From Sphingomonas sp. 37zxx (GTDB lineage: Bacteria > Pseudomonadota > Alphaproteobacteria > Sphingomonadales > Sphingomonadaceae), in the NCBI RefSeq assembly GCF_000786205.1, contig NZ_JROH01000039.1, positions 1 to 33,699 of the forward strand: a stretch of 33,699 nucleotides of DNA, given 5' to 3'. Every line of letters begins with the position of its first letter. The first letter of the stretch is position 1. Shown here piece by piece: positions 25,605 through 33,699 of the stretch. The notes below the pieces were generated by a model. It made no database searches. It was given only the letters and a program-made list of their open reading frames with translations, and was not told where the DNA came from. Position numbers and translations under genes: made by a program.

Positions 25605-27971
25605 ATGCTGATCGGTCGCCGCGCGCTCCTGCTGTCCGGAGCTACAGTCCCGTTGCTTGCGTCACCGCTCATGGCCGCCAGTGTCTCTGGCATGCCGGCA
25701 CGCGCCAAGGCTTTCCCGCTATCGGCGACCCGATTGCGGCCATCGGATTATGCCCGCGCAGTCGAAGTCAATTGCGACTATCTGCTGCGCCTATCTGCCG
25801 ATCGCCTTCTGCACAATTTCCACAAATTCGCCGGTTTCGACCCCAAAGCGCCGGTATATGGCGGCTGGGAAAGCGATACGATCGCTGGCCATACCCTGGG
25901 CCATTATCTGTCCGGGCTGGCGCTGACCCATGCGCAAACGGGCTGTGATGAATGCGTCCGCCGCGCCCATTACATCATCGACGAGCTCGCCCGATGCCAG
26001 GCGGCGAACGGCGACGGCTATGTCGCGGGCTTCACCCGCAAACGCAAGGACGGCACGATCGTCGATGGGAAGGAGATATTCCCCGAAATCATGAAAGGCG
26101 ACATCCGCTCCGCCGGGTTCGACCTCAACGGATGCTGGGTGCCATATTATAACTGGCACAAGCTCTATACCGGCCTGTTCGACGTGATCGATCATATCGG
26201 TCCCAATCCCAAGGCGCTTGCCATTGCCACCGGGCTTGGAGGCTATATCGATCGCGTCTTTGCAGTACTTACCGACGACCAGGTCGAAACGATGCTGGCT
26301 TGCGAATATGGCGGCCTGAACGAAAGCTTTGCCGAACTGCACGCTCGCACCGGTGATCCCCGCTGGTTGCAACTGGCAGAGCGCATCTATGACAAGCGCA
26401 ACCTGGACCCGCTGACCGAAAAGCGCGACAAGCTGTCAAACTTCCACGCAAACACCCAGGTGCCAAAGCTGATCGGCCTTGCCCGCCTGCATGACATTAC
26501 GGGCAAGCAAGATCAGGCCGTCGCCCCGCGCTTTTTCTGGGAGAGCGTGACCAAGCATCACAGCTATGTGATTGGCGGCAATGCCGATCGCGAATATTTT
26601 ACCGCTCCCGATACGATTGCTCAGCATATTACCGAGCAGACGTGCGAGCATTGCAACACCTATAACATGCTGAAACTCACCCGGCAGTTGTACAGTTGGG
26701 CACCAGACGGCGCGTTTTTCGATTTCTATGAGCGCGCGCACCTGAACCATGTGATGTCGCAGCAGGAACCGGTGAACGGCGGTTTCACCTACATGACCCC
26801 ATTGATGACGGGCGCAAAGCGCGAATATTCGGCGCGCGACGGCGAAGAATTCTGGTGCTGTGTCGGCACTGGCATGGAAAGCCACGCCAAGCACGGCGAG
26901 AGCATTTTCTGGGAAGGTGACGATACGCTGATCGTCAATTTGTACATCCCCGCCGACGCCGAATGGAAGGCCCGCGGAGCAAAGCTGGGTCTGGCGACGG
27001 CATGGCCGTTCGAGGGTGAGGCCGAATTGCGCTTTGATACGCTCGCCAGGCCAGGCCGGTTCCCGGTTGCCCTGCGCGTGCCCGGATGGGCAAAAAACCA
27101 TGAAGTGCTGGTCAATGGCAAGCCGGTGATGGCGGCGCAGGCGGGCGGCTATGCAATTGTCACGCGCGCCTGGAAAGCGGGTGATGCCGTGACGATCCGC
27201 ATACCGATGGACCTGCGGATTGAACCCACGCCGGGCAACGACCGTGTGATCGCGGTATTGCGCGGGCCGCTCGTGCTGGCGGGCGATCTGGGCCGGGCCG
27301 ATGGTGAATGGGACAAGCCCGACCCGGCGATGGTCGGAACCGATCTGATTGCCGGGTTCGCACCCGTGATGCCCGAGGAAGCGCACTATGCGACGCACGG
27401 CCTGATCCGCCCCGCCGACCTCAGCTTTGTGCCGTTCTATCGTCAATATGATCGGCGCAGTGCGGTCTATTTCAAGCGCTTCACCGAGGCGGAATGGCCC
27501 GTGGAGGAAGCCGCATTCCTTGCCGAACAGGCCCGGCAGAAGGATCTGGCTGCGCGGTCGGTGGACGTGATGCATCTGGGCGAGATGCAGCCCGAACGCG
27601 ACCATAAGCTGACATCGGAAATATCCTATCCCGTCGCCTATCGCGGTCGCAACGGGCGTGACGCGCGAACCGGCGGGTTCTTTGAATTCACCATGGCGGT
27701 AAAGCCTGGTCCGCTGATCCTGCAGGCGACCTATTGGGGTGACGAGGGCAATCGCAGCTTCGATATCCTGGTGGATAACCAGATCGTTGCGACCCAGCGG
27801 CTCGATCGAAGCCGGCCGGGCAGCTTCTATGACGTGGACTATCCGCTGCCAGAGGCGCTGACGCGCGGCAAGACGTCGATGCAGGTGCGGATCGTCCCGC
27901 ATGATCGCAATACCGCAGGGCCGATCTTCGGCATGCGCCTCTTCACGGCCAAGCCTGCGACGACGACGTGA
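25605..27971 (+). CDS. Beta-L-arabinofuranosidase (GH127/GH146, DUF1680 superfamily)
   Basis: The 788-residue exported enzyme starts MLIGRRALLLSGATVPLLAS, a twin-arginine-like signal. The (alpha/alpha)6 catalytic domain carries the zinc-thiolate site of this superfamily: Glu348 and Cys350 in CEHCNTYNML, and Cys418-Cys419 in EFWCCVGTG, where the first of the pair would be the nucleophile as in HypBA1. Beta-sandwich domains follow from about residue 450. Length and the HCNTYNMLKLTR block favour GH146-type over the shorter GH127. These enzymes remove beta-L-arabinofuranose, including the arabinose attached to hydroxyproline in extensins. GAGGGAG ends directly at ATG 25599, so ATG 25605 has the better spacing. 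It is the first gene of a four-gene coupled operon. Confidence 0.88.
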   Translation: MLIGRRALLLSGATVPLLASPLMAASVSGMPARAKAFPLSATRLRPSDYARAVEVNCDYLLRLSADRLLHNFHKFAGFDPKAPVYGGWESDTIAGHTLGHYLSGLALTHAQTGCDECVRRAHYIIDELARCQAANGDGYVAGFTRKRKDGTIVDGKEIFPEIMKGDIRSAGFDLNGCWVPYYNWHKLYTGLFDVIDHIGPNPKALAIATGLGGYIDRVFAVLTDDQVETMLACEYGGLNESFAELHARTGDPRWLQLAERIYDKRNLDPLTEKRDKLSNFHANTQVPKLIGLARLHDITGKQDQAVAPRFFWESVTKHHSYVIGGNADREYFTAPDTIAQHITEQTCEHCNTYNMLKLTRQLYSWAPDGAFFDFYERAHLNHVMSQQEPVNGGFTYMTPLMTGAKREYSARDGEEFWCCVGTGMESHAKHGESIFWEGDDTLIVNLYIPADAEWKARGAKLGLATAWPFEGEAELRFDTLARPGRFPVALRVPGWAKNHEVLVNGKPVMAAQAGGYAIVTRAWKAGDAVTIRIPMDLRIEPTPGNDRVIAVLRGPLVLAGDLGRADGEWDKPDPAMVGTDLIAGFAPVMPEEAHYATHGLIRPADLSFVPFYRQYDRRSAVYFKRFTEAEWPVEEAAFLAEQARQKDLAARSVDVMHLGEMQPERDHKLTSEISYPVAYRGRNGRDARTGGFFEFTMAVKPGPLILQATYWGDEGNRSFDILVDNQIVATQRLDRSRPGSFYDVDYPLPEALTRGKTSMQVRIVPHDRNTAGPIFGMRLFTAKPATTT

Positions 27972-29008
27972 GCGACGGCGACGTTAACGACGACACCGTC
28001 CACCTGACGCTGGACGCGGTGCGCAGCTTCGCGGTCGCGGCCTTGCTGGCGGTCGGCTTGGCACCAGACTATGCTGATGCCGTGGCCGCGACGATCGTGG
28101 CAGGCGAGCGGGATGGCTGTGCGTCGCACGGCCTGTATCGCCTGTTGGTCGCGGCCCACAGCGTCAAGAGCGGGGTCGTCGTGCCCGATGCGGTGCCGGT
28201 GCTGGAGCGGCCTGCAAATGCTGTTGTGCGCATCGATGGCGGTGGGGGCTTTGCCCAATTGGCGTTCGACATCGGACGACCGGCATTGGTGGCGGCTGCG
28301 CGCGCCAACGGCATCGCCGCGCTGGCGCTGAACAATATCGTCCACTTCGCGGCCCTGTGGCCCGAAGTCGAGGCGCTGGCCGGCGACGGCATGGTCGCCC
28401 TGGCCTTCACCGCCAACCACGCCTGGGTAGCACCGGCTGGCGGAACGCAGCCGGTGTTCGGAACCAATCCCATCGCCTTTGGCTGGCCCCGTCCGGGGGC
28501 CATGCCGTTCGTATTCGATTTCGCCACCAGCATGGTCGCGCGCGGCGAGATCGAGCTGCATCGCCGGGCGGGCAAGCCGGTGCCGCCCGACTGGGGGCAC
28601 GCGCCCGATGGCAGCCCGACGACCGATCCGGCGGCCGTGCTGGCGGGCGCGATGCGCACCTTTGGCGGTCCCAAAGGATCAGCGCTGGCCGCGATGGTGG
28701 AGCTTATCGCCGGGCCGCTCATCGGCGACCTGACCAGTAGCGAATCGATCGCTCGGGACGCGGGGCGGCATGGATCGCCGATCGGCGGCGAACTGATCCT
28801 GGCGCTGGATCCTGCGGGATTTCTAGGCGCGGCGGCGGGGGAGCATCTGCTGCGGGCCGAGAAAGTGTTTGCCGGGATTGAAAAACAAGGCGCGCGCTTG
28901 CCCGGCACCCGCCGCTACACCGCGCGTGCGCGCAGCCAGCGCGACGGCGTCCACGTATCGCGCCGACTGATTGAAGACATCGCAACCATCACGGGGGTTA
29001 CGGCATGA
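27968..29008 (+). CDS. Ldh-family oxidoreductase (malate/L-lactate dehydrogenase type; probable cyclic imino-acid reductase)
   Basis: The 346-residue cytoplasmic NAD(P)-dependent enzyme belongs to the type-2 malate/L-lactate dehydrogenase family. This family includes delta-1-piperideine-2-carboxylate / delta-1-pyrroline-2-carboxylate reductases. The family motif S-H-G-x-x-R is seen as CASHGLYRL with His54, then NNIVHFAAL, GTNPIAFGWP and DFATSMVARGEI. In hydroxyproline clusters relatives reduce cyclic imino acids such as pyrroline-2-carboxylate, so it may handle a side product of the oxidase. The GTG start overlaps the arabinofuranosidase stop as GTGA. A cytoplasmic redox enzyme directly coupled to an exported glycosidase is the strongest evidence that sugar removal and imino-acid catabolism belong together. 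Confidence 0.85.
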   Translation: MSDGDVNDDTVHLTLDAVRSFAVAALLAVGLAPDYADAVAATIVAGERDGCASHGLYRLLVAAHSVKSGVVVPDAVPVLERPANAVVRIDGGGGFAQLAFDIGRPALVAAARANGIAALALNNIVHFAALWPEVEALAGDGMVALAFTANHAWVAPAGGTQPVFGTNPIAFGWPRPGAMPFVFDFATSMVARGEIELHRRAGKPVPPDWGHAPDGSPTTDPAAVLAGAMRTFGGPKGSALAAMVELIAGPLIGDLTSSESIARDAGRHGSPIGGELILALDPAGFLGAAAGEHLLRAEKVFAGIEKQGARLPGTRRYTARARSQRDGVHVSRRLIEDIATITGVTA

Positions 29009-30780
29009 CCATGAGAACCGCCTTGGCACTGGCGCTGCTGACGACGACAACGACCATGACGGGCATTGCCAGTGCCTCGCCAGTGCAGCGCACGGCACCT
29101 ACCTCCGCCGACAAGCGCTTCAACCGGCTGGCCGATGCCGAATATGCCTGGCGCAAGACGCTGGAGGGGCCGGGCGAGGATGCGCCCCAGCCGGCCCCCG
29201 CCAGCCTGCCCGATGTCGGCCCCGCGATGCAGGCGGCAATGCTCAAACGCTGGAGCGACACGGTTGCCGTGCTTGACGCGATCGATCCCAAAACACTGAC
29301 ACCCGCCGCGCGCGACAACTACGCGGTCTATCGCACGCAGGTCGAAGCGCTGCTCGCCAGCCAGCGGTTTCGCGAATATGAAAAACCACTCAACGCCGAT
29401 TCCAGCTTCTGGATCAGTATCGCCGGCATGGCCCGCGACACTTATCGCGACGAGGCGGCGCTTCGCCGCTATCTGACGCAATTGTCGCAATTGCCACGTT
29501 TTTACGATCAGCAAATCACCAATATGCGCGCCGGCCTGAAGCGCAGCTTTACCCCCCCGCGCATCACGTTGCAGGGCCGCGACATCGGCGTCGCCGAAGT
29601 GGTGAAGGCCGGCAATGGCGAGGATTCGCCCTTTTACGCGCCATTCAAGAAACTGCCGACGACGATACCGATCGAAACGCAGGCGGCGTTGCGCGCCGAG
29701 GCGAAGCGCGTGATCGCAGCGGCGGTGGTCCCCGCCCACGCCACGCTGCTGACCTTCCTGCGCGACGAATATATTCCAGGCGCGCGCACCACGCTCGCTG
29801 CCTATGACATGCCTGACGGGCGCGCTTATTATACGTCCAAGGTCCGTGAATATGTCACCCGCGACCTGACCGCCGATCAGGTCCACGCGATCGGCTTGGC
29901 CGAGGTCGCAAAGATCCGCGCGCGGATGGGCGAAACCATGAAACAGGCAAAATGGCAGGGCGATCTGCCGGCCTTTCTGGACTTTCTGCGCACCGATCCG
30001 CAATTTTACGTGAAGGACCCGCAGGAGCTGCTCAACCGCGCGGCGTGGATCGCCAAGACGTTCGACGGCAAGGCCAGCCAATGGTTCGGCCGCATGCCCC
30101 GCGCGCGCTTCGCGATCAAGCCGGTGCCGGCCGATCTTGCCCCCTTCTACACCGCAGGGCGCGGTGGTCCGGGCATCTATATGCTGAACACCTATGACCT
30201 CCCGGCCCGGCCGCTATATTCGCTGCCTGCGCTGACACTGCACGAAAGCGCGCCGGGCCACGCATTCCAGATGCCGTTCGCGGCCGAGCTGACCGACTTG
30301 CCCGCCTATCGCCGCGAAACCTATCTGTCGGCCTATGGCGAGGGTTGGGCGCTGTATAGCGAGGCGCTGGGCGAAGACATGGGGATGTACGAAACGCCAT
30401 ATGAGGTATTCGGCATGCTCAGCTACCAGATGTGGCGGGCGGCGCGGCTGGTGGTCGATACCGGGATTCATGCCAAAGGTTGGTCGCGCGAGCGGGCGCA
30501 GGCCTTTCTGCGGGACAACACCGCGCTGTCGAACCACGAAATCACGACCGAGGTCGATCGCTATATCGCGTGGCCGGGCCAGGCGCTTAGCTATTATATG
30601 GGCGAACTGGCGTTCCTGGCCGGACGCGACAAGGCCAGGCAGGCACTCACGACCAAATTCGATCACCGGGCCTTCCACGATGCCATGCTCAGCTTGGGCT
30701 CGGTGCCGTTGCCATTGGTTGACGCACAGGTCGACCGCTTCATCGCGGGAGGCGGCAAGGGGCCGTATCCGTTGCCATGA
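29005..30780 (+). CDS. DUF885-family zinc metallopeptidase, exported
   Basis: The 591-residue protein has a short Sec signal ending near residue 25 (TGIASASP). The body is helical, as in the DUF885 family. The gluzincin-like motif HESAPGH (His413, Glu414, His419) and a downstream glutamate in YGEGWALYSE (Glu446) supply a complete zinc site, so it is probably an active peptidase. The family is poorly characterised and its substrate range uncertain. In this setting it would trim hydroxyproline-rich peptides in the periplasm before uptake. Its ATG overlaps the preceding stop as ATGA, and its own stop overlaps the next ATG in the same way. Confidence 0.87.
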   Translation: MTMRTALALALLTTTTTMTGIASASPVQRTAPTSADKRFNRLADAEYAWRKTLEGPGEDAPQPAPASLPDVGPAMQAAMLKRWSDTVAVLDAIDPKTLTPAARDNYAVYRTQVEALLASQRFREYEKPLNADSSFWISIAGMARDTYRDEAALRRYLTQLSQLPRFYDQQITNMRAGLKRSFTPPRITLQGRDIGVAEVVKAGNGEDSPFYAPFKKLPTTIPIETQAALRAEAKRVIAAAVVPAHATLLTFLRDEYIPGARTTLAAYDMPDGRAYYTSKVREYVTRDLTADQVHAIGLAEVAKIRARMGETMKQAKWQGDLPAFLDFLRTDPQFYVKDPQELLNRAAWIAKTFDGKASQWFGRMPRARFAIKPVPADLAPFYTAGRGGPGIYMLNTYDLPARPLYSLPALTLHESAPGHAFQMPFAAELTDLPAYRRETYLSAYGEGWALYSEALGEDMGMYETPYEVFGMLSYQMWRAARLVVDTGIHAKGWSRERAQAFLRDNTALSNHEITTEVDRYIAWPGQALSYYMGELAFLAGRDKARQALTTKFDHRAFHDAMLSLGSVPLPLVDAQVDRFIAGGGKGPYPLP

Positions 30781-33461
30781 CTGCCCCAGGCATCAGCCGT
30801 CGCGCGCTATTGCTGGCCGGCGCGGCGATCGCAGTAACGGTGCGAGGCGAGGCGGTTGGCGCGAACACGGTGCCTGCGCCTCGCCGCGTGACCAGCGCGC
30901 TGATCGGGCGCGGATCACCGTTCGTCGTTGGAACCGATGATGGCGCGATCACCAGCCTGCGCTTCGATGGCGACCGGCATGACACCGATTATGTCCGTGC
31001 CGGCGATGCCCTGGGCCATGTCCATGCGCGCGTTCGACTGGGCGCGCAGTGGCATTCGCTCGATACCCGTAGCGGCTCGGCGCTGGGCGTTGGCGAACAG
31101 GGCAAGGCCGAACGGCAGGTCGCCGCGCACGGCGCGACGCTCGGATCGCGGCTGGTGCTCGACGGCGCCATGCTGCGCTGGGACATCACGGTCACCGCCG
31201 GCGACTCGGCGGTCGAGGTCGGTGACTTGTTCATACCGCTCCCGATGCCGACGCAGTTCCTGGCGAAGCGGCCGCCAACCGAAGCGGTGATGAAGCACAG
31301 CTTCGTTTCAGGCCACGGATCCCATGTGTTCTGGATGCGCTCGAACAGCGTCGGGCCATATCTGATGATGCTGCCCGATCGCGGCACCGCGCTGGAATAT
31401 TGGAACGTCCAGAAGCTGGACGGCGATACCGGCCCCGCGACGTGGTGCGCCTATCTCCATGCCGGTGCCGCTGCTGCGGACACCGCGGCGCGGGGCACCA
31501 ATTGGCGCCAGCCAACCGCCTCGCTGCGGCTCGAAGCGGGTGAGACGCGGCGATATGCATTTCGTTTTCAGTGGGTTGCCGATTATGCTGCCGCGCGCGC
31601 CGCCATCGTCGCTGCCGGGCTGGTCGATGTGGAAGTCGCGCCGGGCATGACCGTGCCAAGCGATCTGCAGGTCGATGTGGCGCTCGCCTCCGTCGATCCG
31701 GTCGACCGGCTGGTGGCCGAATATCCTGCACAGACCATGATCACGCGGCTGCCCGATCGTGCCGGACGGCGTTTGTGGCGCGTCCGTTTCGAACGGCCCG
31801 GAGAGAATCGGCTGACCATCGAGCAAGCGGGCGGTCGGCGGACCTATCTCGAGTTTTTCGCCACCGAGCCCGTTGAGACGATGATGAAGAAGCGCGCCGC
31901 CTTCATCGTCCGCCGTCAGCATCGCGATGCCACCAAATGGTATGATGGCCTGTTCGGCGAATGGGCGATGGACACCGGCGTGCTGCTCGGCCCCGATAAT
32001 TACGACCGGATCAAGGGCTGGCGTATCTACGAGGTCACGTGCGACGACCCTGGCCTCAGCAAACCTGCCTATCTCGCCACCAAAAATGCCGAACATCCCG
32101 ACGCAAGCGAAGTCGCGGCGCTCGATCATTATGTCGCGAACTTCGTCTGGGGCGGGCTGCAAATGACAACGACCGAGGGGCACCCCTATGCCATTTATGG
32201 CATTCCCGATTGGAAGCAGAACCGCGAAAGCGCCGATCGGGGGCCGAAGGGTCGGCTGCATATCTGGCGCCCCTATGATTATCCGCACATCTTCGCGATG
32301 TATCATGCGTTGTACCGGATCGCGCGCGATCATCCGGGCGTGCCCACAAGCCTGACCGCGCGCGATTACCTGTCGCGTGCCGCCGGCACCGCGATCGCGA
32401 TGTTCGTCGTGCCGATGGCGATCGAAAAATGGTCGGCCTGTGAAACCGGCTTCTACAATGAATGCGTGATCCCGGCATTGATCGACGACCTGCGCGCCGC
32501 CAGCATGGCGCAACAGGCCGATATTTTGGAGGCGCATTGGGCAAAAAAGGTCCGTCGCTTCGTCGCCGGGGCGGTTGATCTGTTCGGGTCCGAATATCCG
32601 TTCGATTCGACCGGGTTTGAAAGCACGCAGGCGCTCGCGCGCAGCGCAATGGACCGATCGGCGGCGATGAGCGTCTCACCCGCCGCCGCGCGGGCCTTCG
32701 CCGACCGCCAGGCAGCGGCGAACATCTTCTGCCGCGGTTGGCTGGAGCCGGCCTATTATTATCTCGGCAGCGATTATCGCGCGAATGCAGGCGACACCTT
32801 CACGCTGAGCTACATGTCGCAGATGGGCGGTTGGGCGCTGCTCGACCGCGCGCTCAACGACATCGACGACCCGCATTCCCTGCTGCGACTGGGCTATGCG
32901 TCGCAATTGTCGGCCTGGGCGTTGCTCAACAGTGGGCCGGCTGCAACCGGATATGGATATTGGTATCCGGGCGAAGCGAATGACGGCGCGGCGGGCGGCG
33001 GGTTTGAACCCGCGCCTGAGGGCATGACATGGCTCGATCAGCCGCATCAGCGCGGACCATGGTATTATTCATGCGAAACCGATCTTGGTTTTTGCGGCGC
33101 ACTGCGCGCCGCGCGAACCATCGTCGCCGATGATCCGGTGTTCGGACGCATCGCCTTTGGCGGCCAATTGGATGGCGCATCGGTCGAACCACGCGACGGC
33201 GTGCGGCGTCGGTTGAGCCTCCGGCTGGACGGGACGGCGCTGGATGTCGAACTGATCAATGCCCGTTTTGCCGCGAAACGCCCCATCAATCTAGATACCG
33301 AAAACAGTGCTATCGTGTTTCAGCCCGAGTTTTTCGATCCAGCGGCCCAAGAAGTGGCGCTGCGTTACCGGCTAGAGAAGAGCCATTGGATCGACCGCCG
33401 CTTACCGATCATCGGCGGCGAATGTCGATTGGCGTACCGAACCGCCCGGCTCGTGCCATGA
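30777..33461 (+). CDS. Tat-exported DUF5695-like protein, putative glycosidase (copy B)
   Basis: The 894-residue protein has a twin-arginine-like leader (ISRRALLLAGAAIAV). It shares the layout of the protein at 22818-25523: a beta-rich N-terminal half followed by a helical barrel with YDYPHIFAMYHALYRIARDH (about residue 500), CETGFYNECVIPALIDDL and SEYPFDSTG, and a short C-terminal beta domain. The two are clearly homologous but divergent, so they probably act on different bonds. Glu and Asp residues shared in these blocks are candidate catalytic acids. I assign it tentatively to DUF5695. It is the last gene of the arabinofuranosidase operon, coupled through an ATGA overlap with the DUF885 gene. 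No function is known to me. Confidence 0.75.
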   Translation: MTAPGISRRALLLAGAAIAVTVRGEAVGANTVPAPRRVTSALIGRGSPFVVGTDDGAITSLRFDGDRHDTDYVRAGDALGHVHARVRLGAQWHSLDTRSGSALGVGEQGKAERQVAAHGATLGSRLVLDGAMLRWDITVTAGDSAVEVGDLFIPLPMPTQFLAKRPPTEAVMKHSFVSGHGSHVFWMRSNSVGPYLMMLPDRGTALEYWNVQKLDGDTGPATWCAYLHAGAAAADTAARGTNWRQPTASLRLEAGETRRYAFRFQWVADYAAARAAIVAAGLVDVEVAPGMTVPSDLQVDVALASVDPVDRLVAEYPAQTMITRLPDRAGRRLWRVRFERPGENRLTIEQAGGRRTYLEFFATEPVETMMKKRAAFIVRRQHRDATKWYDGLFGEWAMDTGVLLGPDNYDRIKGWRIYEVTCDDPGLSKPAYLATKNAEHPDASEVAALDHYVANFVWGGLQMTTTEGHPYAIYGIPDWKQNRESADRGPKGRLHIWRPYDYPHIFAMYHALYRIARDHPGVPTSLTARDYLSRAAGTAIAMFVVPMAIEKWSACETGFYNECVIPALIDDLRAASMAQQADILEAHWAKKVRRFVAGAVDLFGSEYPFDSTGFESTQALARSAMDRSAAMSVSPAAARAFADRQAAANIFCRGWLEPAYYYLGSDYRANAGDTFTLSYMSQMGGWALLDRALNDIDDPHSLLRLGYASQLSAWALLNSGPAATGYGYWYPGEANDGAAGGGFEPAPEGMTWLDQPHQRGPWYYSCETDLGFCGALRAARTIVADDPVFGRIAFGGQLDGASVEPRDGVRRRLSLRLDGTALDVELINARFAAKRPINLDTENSAIVFQPEFFDPAAQEVALRYRLEKSHWIDRRLPIIGGECRLAYRTARLVP

Positions 33462-33668
33462 CCGGGCACACGAGGTGACGAGCTAAATCGCACACCCATC
33501 AGCGCACATCCTTATTGCTGCATTGAAGCGAACCGCGTCATGCCGGCAACCTTGGCGTAGCGAGTGGCAGAAGGCCTCAGGCTTGCCGAATACTTCGGCA
33601 CCTGAGAAGACTATAGTACCATTCTTAGTTTTTTCAGATCGAATAATCTCGGGTTGTCGATGCCTTGT
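33462..33668. other. Intergenic tail without a gene
   Basis: This stretch is visibly less GC-rich than the operon before it and has no convincing reading frame. It contains a hairpin (33576-33606) and a T-run near 33630, then meets the inverted repeat at 33669. No receptor 5' half is present, so the right-hand IS copy is not at the same insertion point as the left-hand one. Confidence 0.6.
33576..33606 (+). terminator. Candidate terminator of the arabinofuranosidase operon
   Basis: CTCAGG (33576-33581) pairs with CCTGAG (33601-33606) and TGCCGAA (33584-33590) with TTCGGCA (33594-33600), leaving a 2-base bulge and a 3-base loop. It is 115 bases past the operon's last stop. The T-run is about 20 bases further on rather than immediately adjacent, so the call is tentative. 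Confidence 0.4.
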
Positions 33669-33687
33669 TTAACAGGCTGCTGAAAAA
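33669..33687. repeat. Right copy of a 19-bp inverted repeat (putative IS end)
   Basis: This is the exact reverse complement of positions 11-29. The remaining 12 bases to the window end do not match the equivalent bases at the left end. It probably marks the first bases of an IS copy that begins here and continues outside the window. Confidence 0.55.
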
Positions 33688-33699
33688 TCCCACGGTTTG

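Noticed and set aside
26436..27902. 488-residue open frame on the minus strand
   Set aside because: It is antisense to the arabinofuranosidase, whose catalytic residues are all present on the plus strand.

Overview
The window comes from an alphaproteobacterium, most likely a member of the Sphingomonadales. The grounds are a Mg-type HemB, a PopZ/DUF2497 protein beside valS, a pcm-tolC pair, a LOV-kinase remnant, large TonB-dependent receptors and high-GC codon use. The 33.7 kb look like a complete draft contig. A perfect 19-bp inverted repeat, resembling an insertion-sequence tip, sits within 30 bases of both ends, and the left end cuts into a TonB receptor gene.

Region 1 (1-12.6 kb) is ordinary core genome: a receptor 3' fragment, tRNA-Arg(ACG), a small lipoprotein, a fused MFS/spermidine-synthase-like membrane protein, a GNAT acetyltransferase overlapping hemB, valS, a decayed LOV histidine kinase, the PopZ-like protein, a TolC-family channel, a pcm-family methyltransferase and tRNA-Cys(GCA). 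Two oddities stand out here. ValS carries an AT-richer insertion and an in-frame palindromic element, and the LOV kinase has lost its phosphotransfer core.

Region 2 (13-33.5 kb) is a catabolic locus that I interpret as a utilisation system for arabinosylated, hydroxyproline-rich plant cell-wall glycoproteins such as extensins. One arm, on the minus strand, encodes a DapA-family deaminase, 4-hydroxyproline 2-epimerase, an APC permease, an FAD D-amino-acid oxidase/dehydrogenase, a GntR/FCD regulator and a large TonB receptor. An M24 prolidase-like peptidase diverges from it. A second divergent pair follows: a secreted DUF5695-like protein on one side, and on the other a four-gene translationally coupled operon (beta-L-arabinofuranosidase of the GH127/GH146 superfamily, an Ldh-family imino-acid reductase, a DUF885 metallopeptidase and a second DUF5695-like protein).

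The proposed flow has five steps. The receptor imports glycopeptide. Exported glycosidases strip beta-L-arabinose and perhaps other sugars. DUF885 and M24 peptidases release hydroxyproline. The APC permease takes it into the cytoplasm. The epimerase, oxidase and deaminase then convert it to 2-oxoglutarate semialdehyde. The final semialdehyde dehydrogenase is not in the window. A 14-base palindrome (core TCGTATACGA) occurs in the three key promoter regions and each time touches the predicted -10 element, so the locus looks like a single GntR regulon. The two DUF5695-like proteins are the least explained and most interesting parts.
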